A stretch of 64,000 nt of DNA from the NCBI RefSeq assembly GCF_036347135.1, contig NZ_CP108938.1, positions 744,001 through 808,000 of the forward strand. Direction: 5' to 3'. Position 1 is the first letter of the stretch, and the number at the start of each line of letters is the position of its first letter. Under the pieces are notes generated by a model. That model did not search any database. It saw only the letters and a list, made by a program, of their open reading frames with translations, and had not been told where the DNA came from. Of the stretch, positions 1 to 8,744 are shown piece by piece. This stretch comes from Streptomyces sp. NBC_00775. GTDB taxonomy: Bacteria > Actinomycetota > Actinomycetes > Streptomycetales > Streptomycetaceae. The position numbers and the translations under genes were made by a program.

Positions 1-303
1 GGCCGCGAACTTCCGTTCCAGACCGGCCACATGCTGCTGCCACTGCTGCGAGTGCTCGGCCTGCTGGGCGCGGAAGTCGCCGCTGTTGCGGCGCAGTTGG
101 TGCTGGGCGCGGAGGAGAAGTCGTACGCAGACGGCGCCGGCCGCGGTGGCCGCGGCGCCGACGAAGGTCGCGGGTATCTGGATCTGGTCGGGTCCCGCGA
201 CCGCGGTGACGACCGTTCCTGCTCCTAAGGCGACCGGCATCAGCCACCAGCTGTACCAGCCGACCGGTGCCCGCGCCGCCGGGGGCGGAGTGGCAAGTTC
301 CAT
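1..303 (-). CDS. Membrane-anchored sensor-like histidine kinase, N-terminal part (cut by window edge)
   Basis: The reverse strand is open from position 303 to the left edge, about 101 codons, with no stop. The start is ATG at 303, five bases after a GAAGGA ribosome site (314-309); an in-frame ATG at 309 overlaps that site. The product has two predicted membrane helices (about residues 14-38 and 45-65) and then a Gln/Arg-rich coiled-coil stretch. This two-helix plus coiled-coil start is common in Streptomyces ATP-binding sensor proteins, including those that head CvnA-type conservons. The kinase domain and any partner genes would lie beyond the left edge, so the assignment is inference from the N-terminus only. 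Confidence 0.55.
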   Translation of the reverse strand, partial: MELATPPPAARAPVGWYSWWLMPVALGAGTVVTAVAGPDQIQIPATFVGAAATAAGAVCVRLLLRAQHQLRRNSGDFRAQQAEHSQQWQQHVAGLERKFAA

Positions 304-719
304 CTGCATCCTTCGAAAGCAACACGATCGAACGGGGGGATATGCAGGCGCCGAATGTGTCGAGCACGCGGCGCGAGGGCGACCGAGTGTGTTCGCGTCA
401 ACTCGCAGCGCCGCAGGGGAGCTTATCGGGTTTGAGATCGAAAGGATCAACTCCCCTCCGCATAACGGCGAGTAATCGATCACGTTCCGACAGGAGTGCT
501 CATCTCGACAATTCCGTGCGCTATCACCGCAATCGCTGACACGGAGCTGCGATCCAATCGGCGGGGGGCGTCGCCCACACTCCCGGGTCCGACCGGCCGG
601 GACTCCACGTGGCCGACAACACGCGACCGGAGGGGATTACGGCGGGCGCCGAGCAGGGAAGTGATCACGGCGCCATCATCGTGAAAGGACTCACTGAACG
701 CCGTGACTGCCGCAACACC
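304..719. other. Intergenic stretch without a recognisable gene
   Basis: It lies between the left-edge gene and the first P450-like residues of the pseudogene. It must hold the promoter of the leftward gene. I see no convincing coding frame, long repeat or hairpin. Confidence 0.5.
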
Positions 720-1566
720 TCCCCCATACCCAAGGCAGCGGTGTCACTCCCGCTGCTCGGCCACGCGATACCGCTCATGCGCGACCAGGTCACCACCACC
801 ATGACCGCCTGGCGGCCGGGCCAACTCCTCGACGTACGCGAGGTCATGGTCAAGCTCAGCCTGGACATGCTCGCCGCGACCGTCTTCTCGGGCAGCATCG
901 ACGAACAGGCCTTCCACCAGCTGCGCCGGGACCTGTCGGTCGTCATGAACGGCGTCGGCACCCGGATCCTGCCGCCGGACTGGGCGGAACGCCTGCCGCT
1001 GCCCGCCAACCGGCGCTTCACCGCCGCGCGCGACGCCGTGCGCGCCACCATCGGCGACGCGGTCGATCAGCTCCGGGCCTCCCGGTCGTGACAGCGGCGA
1101 CATGCTCTCCATGCTGCTCCAGGCCGAGGACGAGGGGAGCGGCAAGCCGCTGACGGGGCACCAGATCTGCTCGGAGATCCTCACTCTCGCGGTGGCCGGC
1201 ACGGAGACGACCGCGTCCGTACTGTCCTGGGTGATGTACGAGCTCGCCCGCAACCCCGGCATCGACGAGCGGGTCCAGGCCGAACTCGACGAGGTCGTCG
1301 CCGACCGGCCGGTCACCTTCGACGACTTGCCCCATCTGCCCTATCTGGGCCGCGTCATCACCGAGGCCCTCCGTCTGCACCACACCGGCTGGCTCGTCAC
1401 CCGCCGCACCCTGCGGACGACCCGAATCGGGGCGTGGGAGATCCCGGCCGCCCCCGGCCAGAGCATCCGCCCCGTGGCCCGCGCCACGGTACGGCCCAGC
1501 ACCCTGCAGATGACCGCCCGGCCCCGCGAACGGACCCGGCGGAGCTCCCACGCCACAGGGGGCTGA
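609..1566 (+). pseudogene. Cytochrome P450 pseudogene (CYP170/PtlI-like), deleted and frameshifted
   Basis: Two frames together encode parts of one bacterial P450. Frame one (homology from about 720) starts with a typical N-terminal LPLLGHA motif and jumps straight to the middle of the protein, so roughly 100 codons (B and C helices) are missing in frame. It ends at a stop at 1089-1091. The next frame resumes at 1102 with the I-helix AGTETT motif and the K-helix EALR motif (ExxR). Homology stops near 1467, before the Cys heme-binding loop. With no heme ligand, an internal deletion and a frameshift, it cannot make a working enzyme. The layout resembles sesquiterpene-modifying P450s, but no terpene synthase lies in the window. 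Confidence 0.85.
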
Positions 1567-1629
1567 CACCGCGAGCCACCACCCGCGGCCCCGACCTGTC
1601 TCCCTACGGCGCAGCTGCCAGGAACCCCA

Positions 1630-1664
1630 CCCCGGGCTCGGCGTCCGTGATGCCGAGCCCGGGG
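1630..1664 (+). terminator. Strong hairpin after the P450 pseudogene
   Basis: A perfect 13-bp inverted repeat (1630-1642 with 1652-1664) has a 9-base loop and no T-run. It is a plausible terminator that shields the PucR-type gene from upstream transcription. Confidence 0.6.
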
Positions 1665-1827
1665 CCGGGTGCCAGGGACAGGACTCCGGCCTTTCGCAGG
1701 GCCACCCGAGTTGTCACGAAGTGACAATCAACACCCCGATGTCCGCCCGCCGTTGATGAGCCACGACTGGTTACTTGCGAGTATCGTCGCCGAGCCCCTG
1801 ACCGGTGCGCAGGAGGGAGCCCGACCG

Positions 1828-3063
1828 ATGGACGACGAAGAAGGCGGCCCGTTCAAGGCGTTCCCCTCGGATCTGCACGACCACCTCAGACCGTTCTTCG
1901 ACGACATCGGGGAAGAGGTCGTACGGGCGATCCGGACCGAGATCCCCGAGTACGCGCGCCCGACGGACGACACGTACATGCACGTCGTGCACCGGGGTGT
2001 GGAGCACGCGTTGCAGGGGTTCCTGGAGCGGATGGCGAAGCCGGACACCGACTGGGAGCCGGTGAAGGAGACGTACCAGCGCATCGGGCGCGGTGAGGCG
2101 GACGAGGGGCGCAGTCTCGATTCGTTCCAGTCCGCGCTGCGCCTCGGCGCGCGGGTGACCTGGCGCCGGGTCAACGCGCTGGTCGACGCCGAGCTGCTGC
2201 CCCGCAATGTGCTGGCCGCCTTCGGCGAGGCGCTGTTCCTGCATCTGGACGAGATGGCGGCCGCGACGACCGCGGGCTACACGGAGGCACGGCTGCACGC
2301 GGCGGGCGAGTTGCGGCAGCGGCGTACGCGGCTGATCGATCTGCTCACCGCGGATCCGCCCGCGTCGGCCGAGGCGATCAGCGATCTCGCGCACACGGCG
2401 CGCTGGCCGCTGCCGCGGGCGCTGGCGGTCGTCGCGATCGACCACGGGCCGCAGCCCGCGGCGACGTCGTGGCCGGTCATGTCCAAGGCCCGGGCGGCGG
2501 CGGCGCCGATCGTGCCGCCGGAGTTCCTGGCGCGGTTCGATGTGCAGCCGTCCGTCCTGGTCGTGCCTGATCCGGACGGGCCGGGGCGCGCGCGGGCCGT
2601 CGCCGGGGCGCTGCACGGGTTGCGGGCGGCGATGGGGCCGACCGTCGCGCTCCAGGAAGGCGCGCGGTCGTTGCGATGGGCGGCCGAGGCGCTCGATCTG
2701 GTGCGGCGGGGCATCCTGCCGGACACGGAGATGGTGCGCTGCCAGGAGCATCTGACGACGCTGCTGCTCTTCCGCGACGAGGCCCTGGTGGACGCGATGG
2801 CCGAGCGCCGGCTGAGCCCGCTGGACGCGATGCGCTCGCCGCAGCGGGAGCGGCTCACGGAGACGCTGTTGAGCTGGTTGCAGTGCGGGCACAACGCCAG
2901 TGAGGTGGCGGCGCGGCTCGCCGTGCATCCGCAGACGGTGCGGTACCGGATGCGGCAGCTGGACGAACTGTTCGGGGGCCAACTCCACGATCCTACGGCC
3001 CAGTTCGAGATGCAGCTGGCGTTACGGGCGCTCGCTCTGCGGCTTGCGGCCGCGACCCGTTGA
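1828..3063 (+). CDS. PucR-family transcriptional regulator
   Basis: This 411-residue cytoplasmic DNA-binding protein carries a PucR-type helix-turn-helix at its C-terminus (about residues 345-395; core AVHPQTVRYRMRQL). The N-terminal 150 residues form the helical sensor region common in streptomycete members, and the middle is a GGDEF-like PucR region without catalytic signature. ATG 1828 is chosen because GGAGGG lies about ten bases upstream; longer in-frame starts would run into the hairpin at 1630-1664. It stands alone, so its targets are unknown; PucR proteins often act on neighbouring or distant catabolic genes. Confidence 0.85.
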   Translation: MDDEEGGPFKAFPSDLHDHLRPFFDDIGEEVVRAIRTEIPEYARPTDDTYMHVVHRGVEHALQGFLERMAKPDTDWEPVKETYQRIGRGEADEGRSLDSFQSALRLGARVTWRRVNALVDAELLPRNVLAAFGEALFLHLDEMAAATTAGYTEARLHAAGELRQRRTRLIDLLTADPPASAEAISDLAHTARWPLPRALAVVAIDHGPQPAATSWPVMSKARAAAAPIVPPEFLARFDVQPSVLVVPDPDGPGRARAVAGALHGLRAAMGPTVALQEGARSLRWAAEALDLVRRGILPDTEMVRCQEHLTTLLLFRDEALVDAMAERRLSPLDAMRSPQRERLTETLLSWLQCGHNASEVAARLAVHPQTVRYRMRQLDELFGGQLHDPTAQFEMQLALRALALRLAAATR

Positions 3064-3117
3064 GCTCACTGAGGTCGCTCGAACCACTGGGCCCCGAGCG
3101 CGCCGCGACCGCCGGGC

Positions 3118-4707
3118 TCATGCTCTGCGGAGCATACGGTTGGCGCCCGCGGCGGCCGTCGTGGCGAGCAGCCAGCCCAGGCAGACGAGGACCACGGCCG
3201 CCCATTGCAGGCCGCCGCGGGGGCTGAAAGCCTGCTCCTGCCCGAAGTCGACGAGCGGCAGCACCAGGTCGAGGGTGTAGATCGCCGCCTGGAAGTGGGG
3301 CGGCTTGCCCGGATCGACCGCTTGCGGGGGCCACCGCGTGAACAGCAGGATCCCACTGAGCATGATCGCGTACAGCCACCACATGGCGCGCATGGGCCGA
3401 TAGCCGTAGCCGACGGTGACGTCCTGGAGCCTGCTCCACACCCGCCCCGGCCACGGCAGGGTGGTGCGCAGCCGCCGCTGTTTGGCGAGCAGCACCGTGC
3501 GGGCGTCGCCGTCGTGACCGTGCAGCCGGTAGGCGGCCGCGAGTTGCTCGTACGGCTGCGGGGTGAAGCCCTCGGGATCGCGGGTGAGCAGCGGAAGCCG
3601 TTGTACGGCGGGGAGTTGGGGCAGCAGGCTGTCGTAGACGACCGCTTCCAGCCGCACCGTGTTCGGCCAGCTGTCCGGTGTGCCGCGCAGGACGGTCAGG
3701 CGGGTGTGGCTGAGGTCGACGGTGCCGCGCACGGGCTCGCGCGTGGTGAGGGCGAGTTCGGACGCGGTGGAGCGGCGACAGGTGAGGGCGGGGGTGCCGG
3801 GCGGTACGTCGATGACGGCGTCCTGGAAGCAGACCCGGCTGCGTACGGTGATGCTGCTGAGCGTGACCCTGCCGCGCGCGGTGAACCCGTCGCAGCAGTT
3901 GAACACGGCACCCACGTCTATGCCGTGGGCACGCAGCGCGGGCCCGTGTTCGGCGGTGAGCGAGGCGCCTTCGAAGAGGGCGCCGCCGCCCACCCGGGCG
4001 TCACACAGGTCGACGGTGCCTTCGGCGACGAGCCCGCCGCAGCTCAAGTTCCCCCCTATGTGCAGCCTGTTGGCCTTGAGCGCGATGCCCGACGGGTTGA
4101 GCAGCTCGGCGCGCTTGAGGACGACGCTGCCGCGTACCGAGGTGTCCCTGAGGTCCGTGCAGCCGTCGACGTGCAGCCCCGTGCCCGCCTGGATGTCCCC
4201 GCCGATGGTGGCGCACAGCAGTTGCAGCGCCCGCTCGCCGCGTCGCTCGCCGTGTCCCGTCAGACGGCTGTTCTCCAGGTGCAGGGTGCCGCCGATCGAG
4301 GCGCCGTAAAGGTCGATGGGCCCCTCCACCCGGCACCCGGAGATCTCGCACTTCCAGCCGATCGTGACGCCCACGGCCGACAGTCCGGGCAGCACACAGT
4401 CCCGCATCTCCAGCGCCCCCACCGACGCGCCGTCGAGGCAAGGGGCCTGCTCGAAACGGCAGTTGCGCAACCGCAGGGTCCCGGGGACGACCGCCTCGGC
4501 CAGGTCCAGCCGCCCGGTGATCCGCACATCCCTGAGCCTCAGCCGCGGCAGATGTCCCGCCTCGGCCGGCGGCGGCGCCAGCAACAGTCTCCGTACGACG
4601 GACGCCCGGACCTCCCCCTCGTCCGCGAACCACTCCCCCCTCCGGAAAGCGGCCCACATCCCGCGTTCACTCCCGCTCCACCCACCCGGCGCGAGGCTGC
4701 CCGACAC
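3118..4707 (-). CDS. Membrane-associated beta-solenoid protein (often annotated membrane-associated oxidoreductase)
   Basis: The 529-residue product begins at GTG 4707 behind GGGGGAG. Residues about 50-340 are a long run of imperfect 20-25-residue repeats (G-x-L-x-L-x-x-A/C patterns such as GTLHLENSRL) that should fold as a right-handed beta-solenoid, similar to but not strictly a pentapeptide repeat. Three hydrophobic segments near residues 440-460, 475-490 and 500-520 anchor the C-terminus. Proteins of this shape are widespread in Streptomyces under the label membrane-associated oxidoreductase. No redox motif is visible, so the label is unsupported here; a scaffold role is equally possible. 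It is transcribed away from the DUF1304 operon. Confidence 0.65.
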   Translation of the reverse strand: MSGSLAPGGWSGSERGMWAAFRRGEWFADEGEVRASVVRRLLLAPPPAEAGHLPRLRLRDVRITGRLDLAEAVVPGTLRLRNCRFEQAPCLDGASVGALEMRDCVLPGLSAVGVTIGWKCEISGCRVEGPIDLYGASIGGTLHLENSRLTGHGERRGERALQLLCATIGGDIQAGTGLHVDGCTDLRDTSVRGSVVLKRAELLNPSGIALKANRLHIGGNLSCGGLVAEGTVDLCDARVGGGALFEGASLTAEHGPALRAHGIDVGAVFNCCDGFTARGRVTLSSITVRSRVCFQDAVIDVPPGTPALTCRRSTASELALTTREPVRGTVDLSHTRLTVLRGTPDSWPNTVRLEAVVYDSLLPQLPAVQRLPLLTRDPEGFTPQPYEQLAAAYRLHGHDGDARTVLLAKQRRLRTTLPWPGRVWSRLQDVTVGYGYRPMRAMWWLYAIMLSGILLFTRWPPQAVDPGKPPHFQAAIYTLDLVLPLVDFGQEQAFSPRGGLQWAAVVLVCLGWLLATTAAAGANRMLRRA

Positions 4708-4787
4708 GTCAACTCCCCCTCAGCGAACAGAAATCGGGGGCATCGCTACCCCGGGGGCGCGCGAGACAACCGGACGCGCCCCTGGAC

Positions 4788-4830
4788 TTCATGGACAGAC
4801 GTCCAGCTATAGTGGACACCTGTCCATGAA
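4788..4830 (+). promoter_or_regulatory. Promoter with tandem TetR-type operators
   Basis: Two 14-bp palindromes of the form TGGAC-N4-GTCCA occur at 4792-4805 and 4813-4826, centres 21 bp apart (two helical turns). An outer inverted repeat, TTCATGGACAG / CTGTCCATGAA, frames them at 4788-4798 and 4820-4830. A -10-like TATAGT (4808-4813) sits between the two palindromes, so bound repressor would cover the promoter. The likely ligand-binding repressor is the TetR protein encoded second in the operon. Confidence 0.75.
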
Positions 4831-4859
4831 ATGACGACGAACGACGGAGCTTGCTGACG

Positions 4860-5222
4860 ATGGAAACGGTTGCGAACGTGCTGGTGGGCCTGGTGGCCGC
4901 GCTGCACGCGTACATCCTGGTGCTGGAGATGTTCCTGTGGGAGAAGAAGCCGGGGCGGGGACTGCACGGGTTCGACGCGGAGATGGCCCGGGCGACCGCC
5001 CCGCTGGCCGCGAACCAGGGGCTCTACAACGGGTTCCTGGCGGCGGGCCTGGTGTGGGGACTGATCGCGGCGGATCCGACCGGCTTCGACGCACAGGTCT
5101 TCTTCCTGTGCTGCGTCGTGATCGCGGGTGTGTACGGATCGGTCACCGCGAACCGTCGGATCCTCTTCGCGCAGGCCCTGCCCGGCGCGCTCGCCCTGGC
5201 CGCCGTCCTCGTCGCGCGGTGA
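4860..5222 (+). CDS. DUF1304 family membrane protein
   Basis: This is a 120-residue integral membrane protein with four predicted helices, matching DUF1304 in length and in the LYNGFLAAGL and WEKKPG-type motifs. The biochemical role of DUF1304 is not established. ATG 4860 has GGAG ten bases upstream. Its stop overlaps the start of the following TetR gene (GTGA at 5219-5222), so the two are translationally coupled and presumably autoregulated through the double operator upstream. That pairing suggests the membrane protein responds to the same signal as the regulator, perhaps in efflux or stress. Confidence 0.8.
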   Translation: METVANVLVGLVAALHAYILVLEMFLWEKKPGRGLHGFDAEMARATAPLAANQGLYNGFLAAGLVWGLIAADPTGFDAQVFFLCCVVIAGVYGSVTANRRILFAQALPGALALAAVLVAR

Positions 5223-5773
5223 CGCCGGAGGACCCGCGGGCCGCCCGGACCCGGGCGAAGCTGCGGCAGGCGCTACTGGAGGAGTGTGCCGAGCGACCGC
5301 TGGAGGAGGTCGGCGTCGCCGCACTGGTGCGGCGGGCCGGCGTCGGCCGGGCCACGTTCTACGTGCACTACGCCGACCTGGAGGCGCTGGCCGTCGACGC
5401 CTGCGCCGATGTCGTACGGGACGCCGTGGAGGCGCTGCACGCGTGGCGCGGACGGCCCGACCCGGTGTCCGCGCCGCCCGCGCTCCGCACGTTCTTCGCC
5501 GAGCTGGCCCCGCGCGCCGGCCTCTACCGCGCGCTCCTGAGCCCGGGCGGCGGCGGCCCGCTCGGTCTCGTGCTGCACCGGGATCTGCGCGCCCGCAGCC
5601 TGGCCGAGCGCACCCTGGTGGGCGCCCCGGACGCCCCGCTCGTGGCCTCCGCGGTGGCCGCCACGTTCGCGGGGGTCCTCGCCGACTGGCTGCACGGGCT
5701 GCTGGAGGGCACCCCTCAGGAAATCGCCGATCGGGTCTGGCAGCTGCTCGTCGCGCTGCACATGAGCCGCTGA
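5219..5773 (+). CDS. TetR-family regulator of the DUF1304 operon
   Basis: The 184-residue protein has the N-terminal TetR helix-turn-helix (about residues 8-55, with AALVRRAGVGRATFYVHYAD) and a helical ligand-binding half. It starts with a GTG that overlaps the DUF1304 stop. The operon promoter carries two identical-type palindromes, which fits a TetR dimer binding each one, so autoregulation is the straightforward inference. It ends four bases before the convergent lipoprotein gene. Confidence 0.85.
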   Translation: MTPEDPRAARTRAKLRQALLEECAERPLEEVGVAALVRRAGVGRATFYVHYADLEALAVDACADVVRDAVEALHAWRGRPDPVSAPPALRTFFAELAPRAGLYRALLSPGGGGPLGLVLHRDLRARSLAERTLVGAPDAPLVASAVAATFAGVLADWLHGLLEGTPQEIADRVWQLLVALHMSR

Positions 5774-5777
5774 CGCC

Positions 5778-6638
5778 TTACATGCAGCCCACTCCGTCCT
5801 TCGTGGCGGGCCATGCCTCCACCCCGTCGGAGGTGCGGACGTAGGCCGTCGCCTTGTCGGCCGCCAGCCACAGTTCCCAGTCGTGGTAGTGGTAGCCGGT
5901 GTCATGGGCGTCGGCGGGCATACGGACGTCCCCGTCGTACGGGGCGGTGAGCGACTCGGTCCCGAGCACCCCGTGCGGGTCGCGCACGTACTGCCTGCCC
6001 TTCTCGCCCTGTCCCAGGCCGAGGAAGTGCGTGCTCTCCCAGTCGCAGTGCTCCGGACCCACGGAGCTGCTCACGACGGAGGTGGGCACGCGGTTGCCAT
6101 CGCGGTCGAGCCAGATCTCGTAGCCCTTCGAGTCGGTGTAGCTCGCCGGGAATTCGGCCGGGTCGCAGGAGGCACTGGTCTCCGGGCCCCAGCCGGGGCG
6201 GTTCGGCTGGTCCTTGGCGACGACGACGGCGACCTTGGTCCTGCCCTTGACGTCGTACGAGAACAGCACGCGGTCCTTCTCCTTGCGTTCCACCCGGTAG
6301 CCGTGATCCGGCACCTCGGGCTTGTACATGTCGAAGTACGTGTTCAGTCCCTCCTCCGGCGTCGAGCCTCCGTCACCCTTGCCCCACCCGTCGCCCCCGG
6401 TGCCCTCGAAGATCCCGTGGTCGCATTCCAGGGCCTGCCCGGCCGAGCCCGAACTCGTCTCGGCCTCGCGCGGGCTGCCGTCGGCGCTCTCCTTGAAGGG
6501 CAGGTCCAGCCGCCCGGCGTACGGCGTGGCCGGGGGCGTACCGGTGACCACGAGGTCCTCCCGGATCCCCTCGTCACAGCCCACCGCCGTCAGACCGACC
6601 AGCACCACCGTCGCCACGATCCGCTTGCGCATCCCCAC
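5778..6638 (-). CDS. Secreted lipoprotein of unknown function
   Basis: The 286-residue product starts at GTG 6638 (GGAGG seven bases upstream). It has a lipoprotein signal peptide with lipobox AVGC, so Cys21 should be lipidated and the protein anchored to the outer face of the membrane. The mature part is rich in Asp, Gly and Tyr, with Cys residues that could form disulfides. I recognise no domain. It runs convergent to the TetR gene with almost no gap and appears to be a single transcription unit. Confidence 0.7.
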   Translation of the reverse strand: MGMRKRIVATVVLVGLTAVGCDEGIREDLVVTGTPPATPYAGRLDLPFKESADGSPREAETSSGSAGQALECDHGIFEGTGGDGWGKGDGGSTPEEGLNTYFDMYKPEVPDHGYRVERKEKDRVLFSYDVKGRTKVAVVVAKDQPNRPGWGPETSASCDPAEFPASYTDSKGYEIWLDRDGNRVPTSVVSSSVGPEHCDWESTHFLGLGQGEKGRQYVRDPHGVLGTESLTAPYDGDVRMPADAHDTGYHYHDWELWLAADKATAYVRTSDGVEAWPATKDGVGCM

Positions 6639-6701
6639 CCCTGTTCCTCCGACTCGCGTGTGCCCTCCTACGACGCACGAGTGGCCGGGATCGTTCGGTG
6701 G

Positions 6702-7649
6702 CTAGCGGGTCGCCTGGAACGTGCGCCGGTAGGCCTGCGGTGAGACGCCGATCGCCGCGTGCAGATGCTGGCGCAGCGAGGTGCCGGTCGCGAAGCCGAC
6801 CTCGCCCGCGATCTGGTCCACCGACAGGTCGCTGGACTCCAGCAGATGGCGGGCCCGGGAGACCCGCTGCTGGATGAGCCAGCGGCCGGGGCTCATGCCC
6901 ACCTCGTCGTTGAACCGGCGGGCGAAGGTGCGCAGGCTCATCCGGGCGTGGCCGGCGAGATCGGTGAGTGTCAGCGGGTCGTCGAGCCGCGCCAGGGCCC
7001 AGGCGCGGGTGGCGGCCGTGCTCGTCGCCGAGGGTTCCGGGACGGGCTGCTCGATGTACTGGGCCTGGCCGCCCTCCCGCAGCGGCGGGACGACACAGCG
7101 CCGGGCCACCTTGTTGGCCAGCGCGCTGCCGTGGTCCTTGCGCACGATGTGCAGGCAGACGTCGATGCCGGACGCGGCGCCCGCCGAGGTGAGGACCGAG
7201 TCGTCGTCGACGAACAGCACGTCCGGGTCCAGCGACACACGCGGGAACAGACGCCGGAACTCGTCGGCCACCTGCCAGTGCGTGGTAGCCCGATGCCCGT
7301 CCAGCAGACCCGCCGCCGCCAGGACGAACGCACCCGTGCAGATGGAGACGAGGCGGGCGCCGGGCCGGATCTGCCCGAGCGCGGCGGTGAGCTCGTCGGA
7401 GGGCTCCACGGCGAGCCTCGCCGGAGCGATCGCCGCGATCACCACCGTGTCCGCCGTGCGCAGCGCCTCGGGACCGTGGTCGACGGTGACCGAGAAATCG
7501 GCGTTGGTGCGGACCGGCCGTCCGTCGACGGTGCAGGTCACCACCTCGTACCGGCCGTCCGCCGCGCCGAAGATCCGGCTGGGGATGCCCAGCTCGAAGG
7601 GGTAGACGCCGTCCAGCGCCAGGACCACGATCCGTTCCACATGTCCCAT
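6702..7649 (-). CDS. GlxA-type AraC regulator with DJ-1/PfpI domain
   Basis: The 315-residue protein joins an N-terminal DJ-1/PfpI-like amidotransferase fold (residues 5-170, with the CTGAFVLAAAGLL elbow) to a C-terminal pair of AraC helix-turn-helix motifs (residues about 215-312, ending near GVSPQAYRRTF). It is divergent from a quinone oxidoreductase gene. A -10-like TAGAAT lies on the reverse strand at 7661-7656, only seven bases from ATG 7649, and there is no ribosome site, so the transcript is probably leaderless. The palindrome at 7670-7683 overlaps the -35 region and may be its own operator. Confidence 0.88.
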   Translation of the reverse strand: MGHVERIVVLALDGVYPFELGIPSRIFGAADGRYEVVTCTVDGRPVRTNADFSVTVDHGPEALRTADTVVIAAIAPARLAVEPSDELTAALGQIRPGARLVSICTGAFVLAAAGLLDGHRATTHWQVADEFRRLFPRVSLDPDVLFVDDDSVLTSAGAASGIDVCLHIVRKDHGSALANKVARRCVVPPLREGGQAQYIEQPVPEPSATSTAATRAWALARLDDPLTLTDLAGHARMSLRTFARRFNDEVGMSPGRWLIQQRVSRARHLLESSDLSVDQIAGEVGFATGTSLRQHLHAAIGVSPQAYRRTFQATR

Positions 7650-7669
7650 GGCACGATTCTATCGAAGGT

Positions 7670-7683
7670 TGGCAATCATGCCA
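7670..7683. promoter_or_regulatory. Palindrome in the GlxA regulator/oxidoreductase divergent promoter
   Basis: TGGCA-ATCA-TGCCA is a perfect 5-bp inverted repeat lying across the -35 position of the leaderless regulator gene. It is the best candidate operator for control of both divergent genes. Confidence 0.5.
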
Positions 7684-7720
7684 TTTTCTTGCGGGGCGGG
7701 CCCCGGCAGGCTGGTTCACC

Positions 7721-8671
7721 ATGAGCACTGTGAACACGATGCGAGCCATCAGCCAGGACGTCCTCGGCGGTCCCGAGGTCTTGAAGGAAGTACAGGTGGA
7801 GCGGCCCGCGCCGCGGCCGAACGAAGTGCTGGTCCGGGTGCGGGCCGCCGGGGTCAACCCGACCGACTGGAAGCACCGCGCCACCGGCGGATTCCTCGGT
7901 GAGCCGCCCTTCGTCCTCGGCTGGGACGTCTCCGGCGTGGTCGAGGCGACCGGGATCGGCGTCGCCCTCTTCCAGCCCGGCGACGAGGTCTTCGGCATGC
8001 TGCGCTATCCGTTCGGCCACGGCTCGCACGCCGAGTACGTGACCGCCCCGGCCCGCTTCTTCGCGCTGAAGCCGTCCGGAATCGACCACGCGCAGGCGGG
8101 CGCGCTCCCGCTGGTCTCCCTGACCGCGTGGCAGGCCCTGACCGAGCAGGCGAACCTCCAGCCGGGGCAGCGCGTACTGATCCACGCCGCGGCCGGCGGG
8201 GTCGGCCATGTGGCCGTGCAGATCGCCAAGGCGCTCGGCGCGTATGTGATCGGTACGGCGAGCGCGGGCAAGCACGACTTCCTGCGCGGGATCGGCGTGG
8301 ACGAGGCCATCGACTACCGCGGCGTCGACTTCACCGAGGCCGTGCGGGACGTCGACGTCGTGCTGGACACGATCGGGGGCGAGACCGCGGTCCGCTCGCT
8401 GCGCGTGCTCCGGCCTGGCGGAGTGGTGGTCTCGATCCTGCCGGTCGGGTCGGACGAGTTCCCCGAGGAGGCCGAGCGGCTCGGCGTACGGGCGGTGCGG
8501 ATGCTCGTCGACGCCGACCACACCGGCATGACGGCGATCGCGGACCTCGTCGAGGCGGGGAAGCTGCGCGCCACGATCGCCGAGACCTTCCCGCTGGCCG
8601 ATGCCGCCAAGGCGCACGCGCTGGGCGACACCGGCCGGACCACGGGGAAGCTGGTGCTGCTGGTCGACTGA
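7721..8671 (+). CDS. NADP-dependent quinone oxidoreductase-like MDR protein
   Basis: This is a 316-residue medium-chain dehydrogenase/reductase without zinc-ligand clusters. The N-terminal half is a GroES-like fold with the RAAGVNPTDWK motif. The Rossmann half has HAAAGGVGHVAVQIAK, the nucleotide loop of the quinone oxidoreductase branch. It should reduce a quinone, enone or similar electrophile with NAD(P)H in the cytoplasm. The divergent GlxA-type gene 71 bp away is its probable regulator. The stop is 73 bp from the convergent alcohol dehydrogenase gene. Confidence 0.87.
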   Translation: MSTVNTMRAISQDVLGGPEVLKEVQVERPAPRPNEVLVRVRAAGVNPTDWKHRATGGFLGEPPFVLGWDVSGVVEATGIGVALFQPGDEVFGMLRYPFGHGSHAEYVTAPARFFALKPSGIDHAQAGALPLVSLTAWQALTEQANLQPGQRVLIHAAAGGVGHVAVQIAKALGAYVIGTASAGKHDFLRGIGVDEAIDYRGVDFTEAVRDVDVVLDTIGGETAVRSLRVLRPGGVVVSILPVGSDEFPEEAERLGVRAVRMLVDADHTGMTAIADLVEAGKLRATIAETFPLADAAKAHALGDTGRTTGKLVLLVD

Positions 8672-8744
8672 CGGATCGGCCGACGGGCCTGGGGAGACCG
8701 GTCGAGGGACGGATCGGCCGTCTCAGCACGTGAGGACGGGCGTC

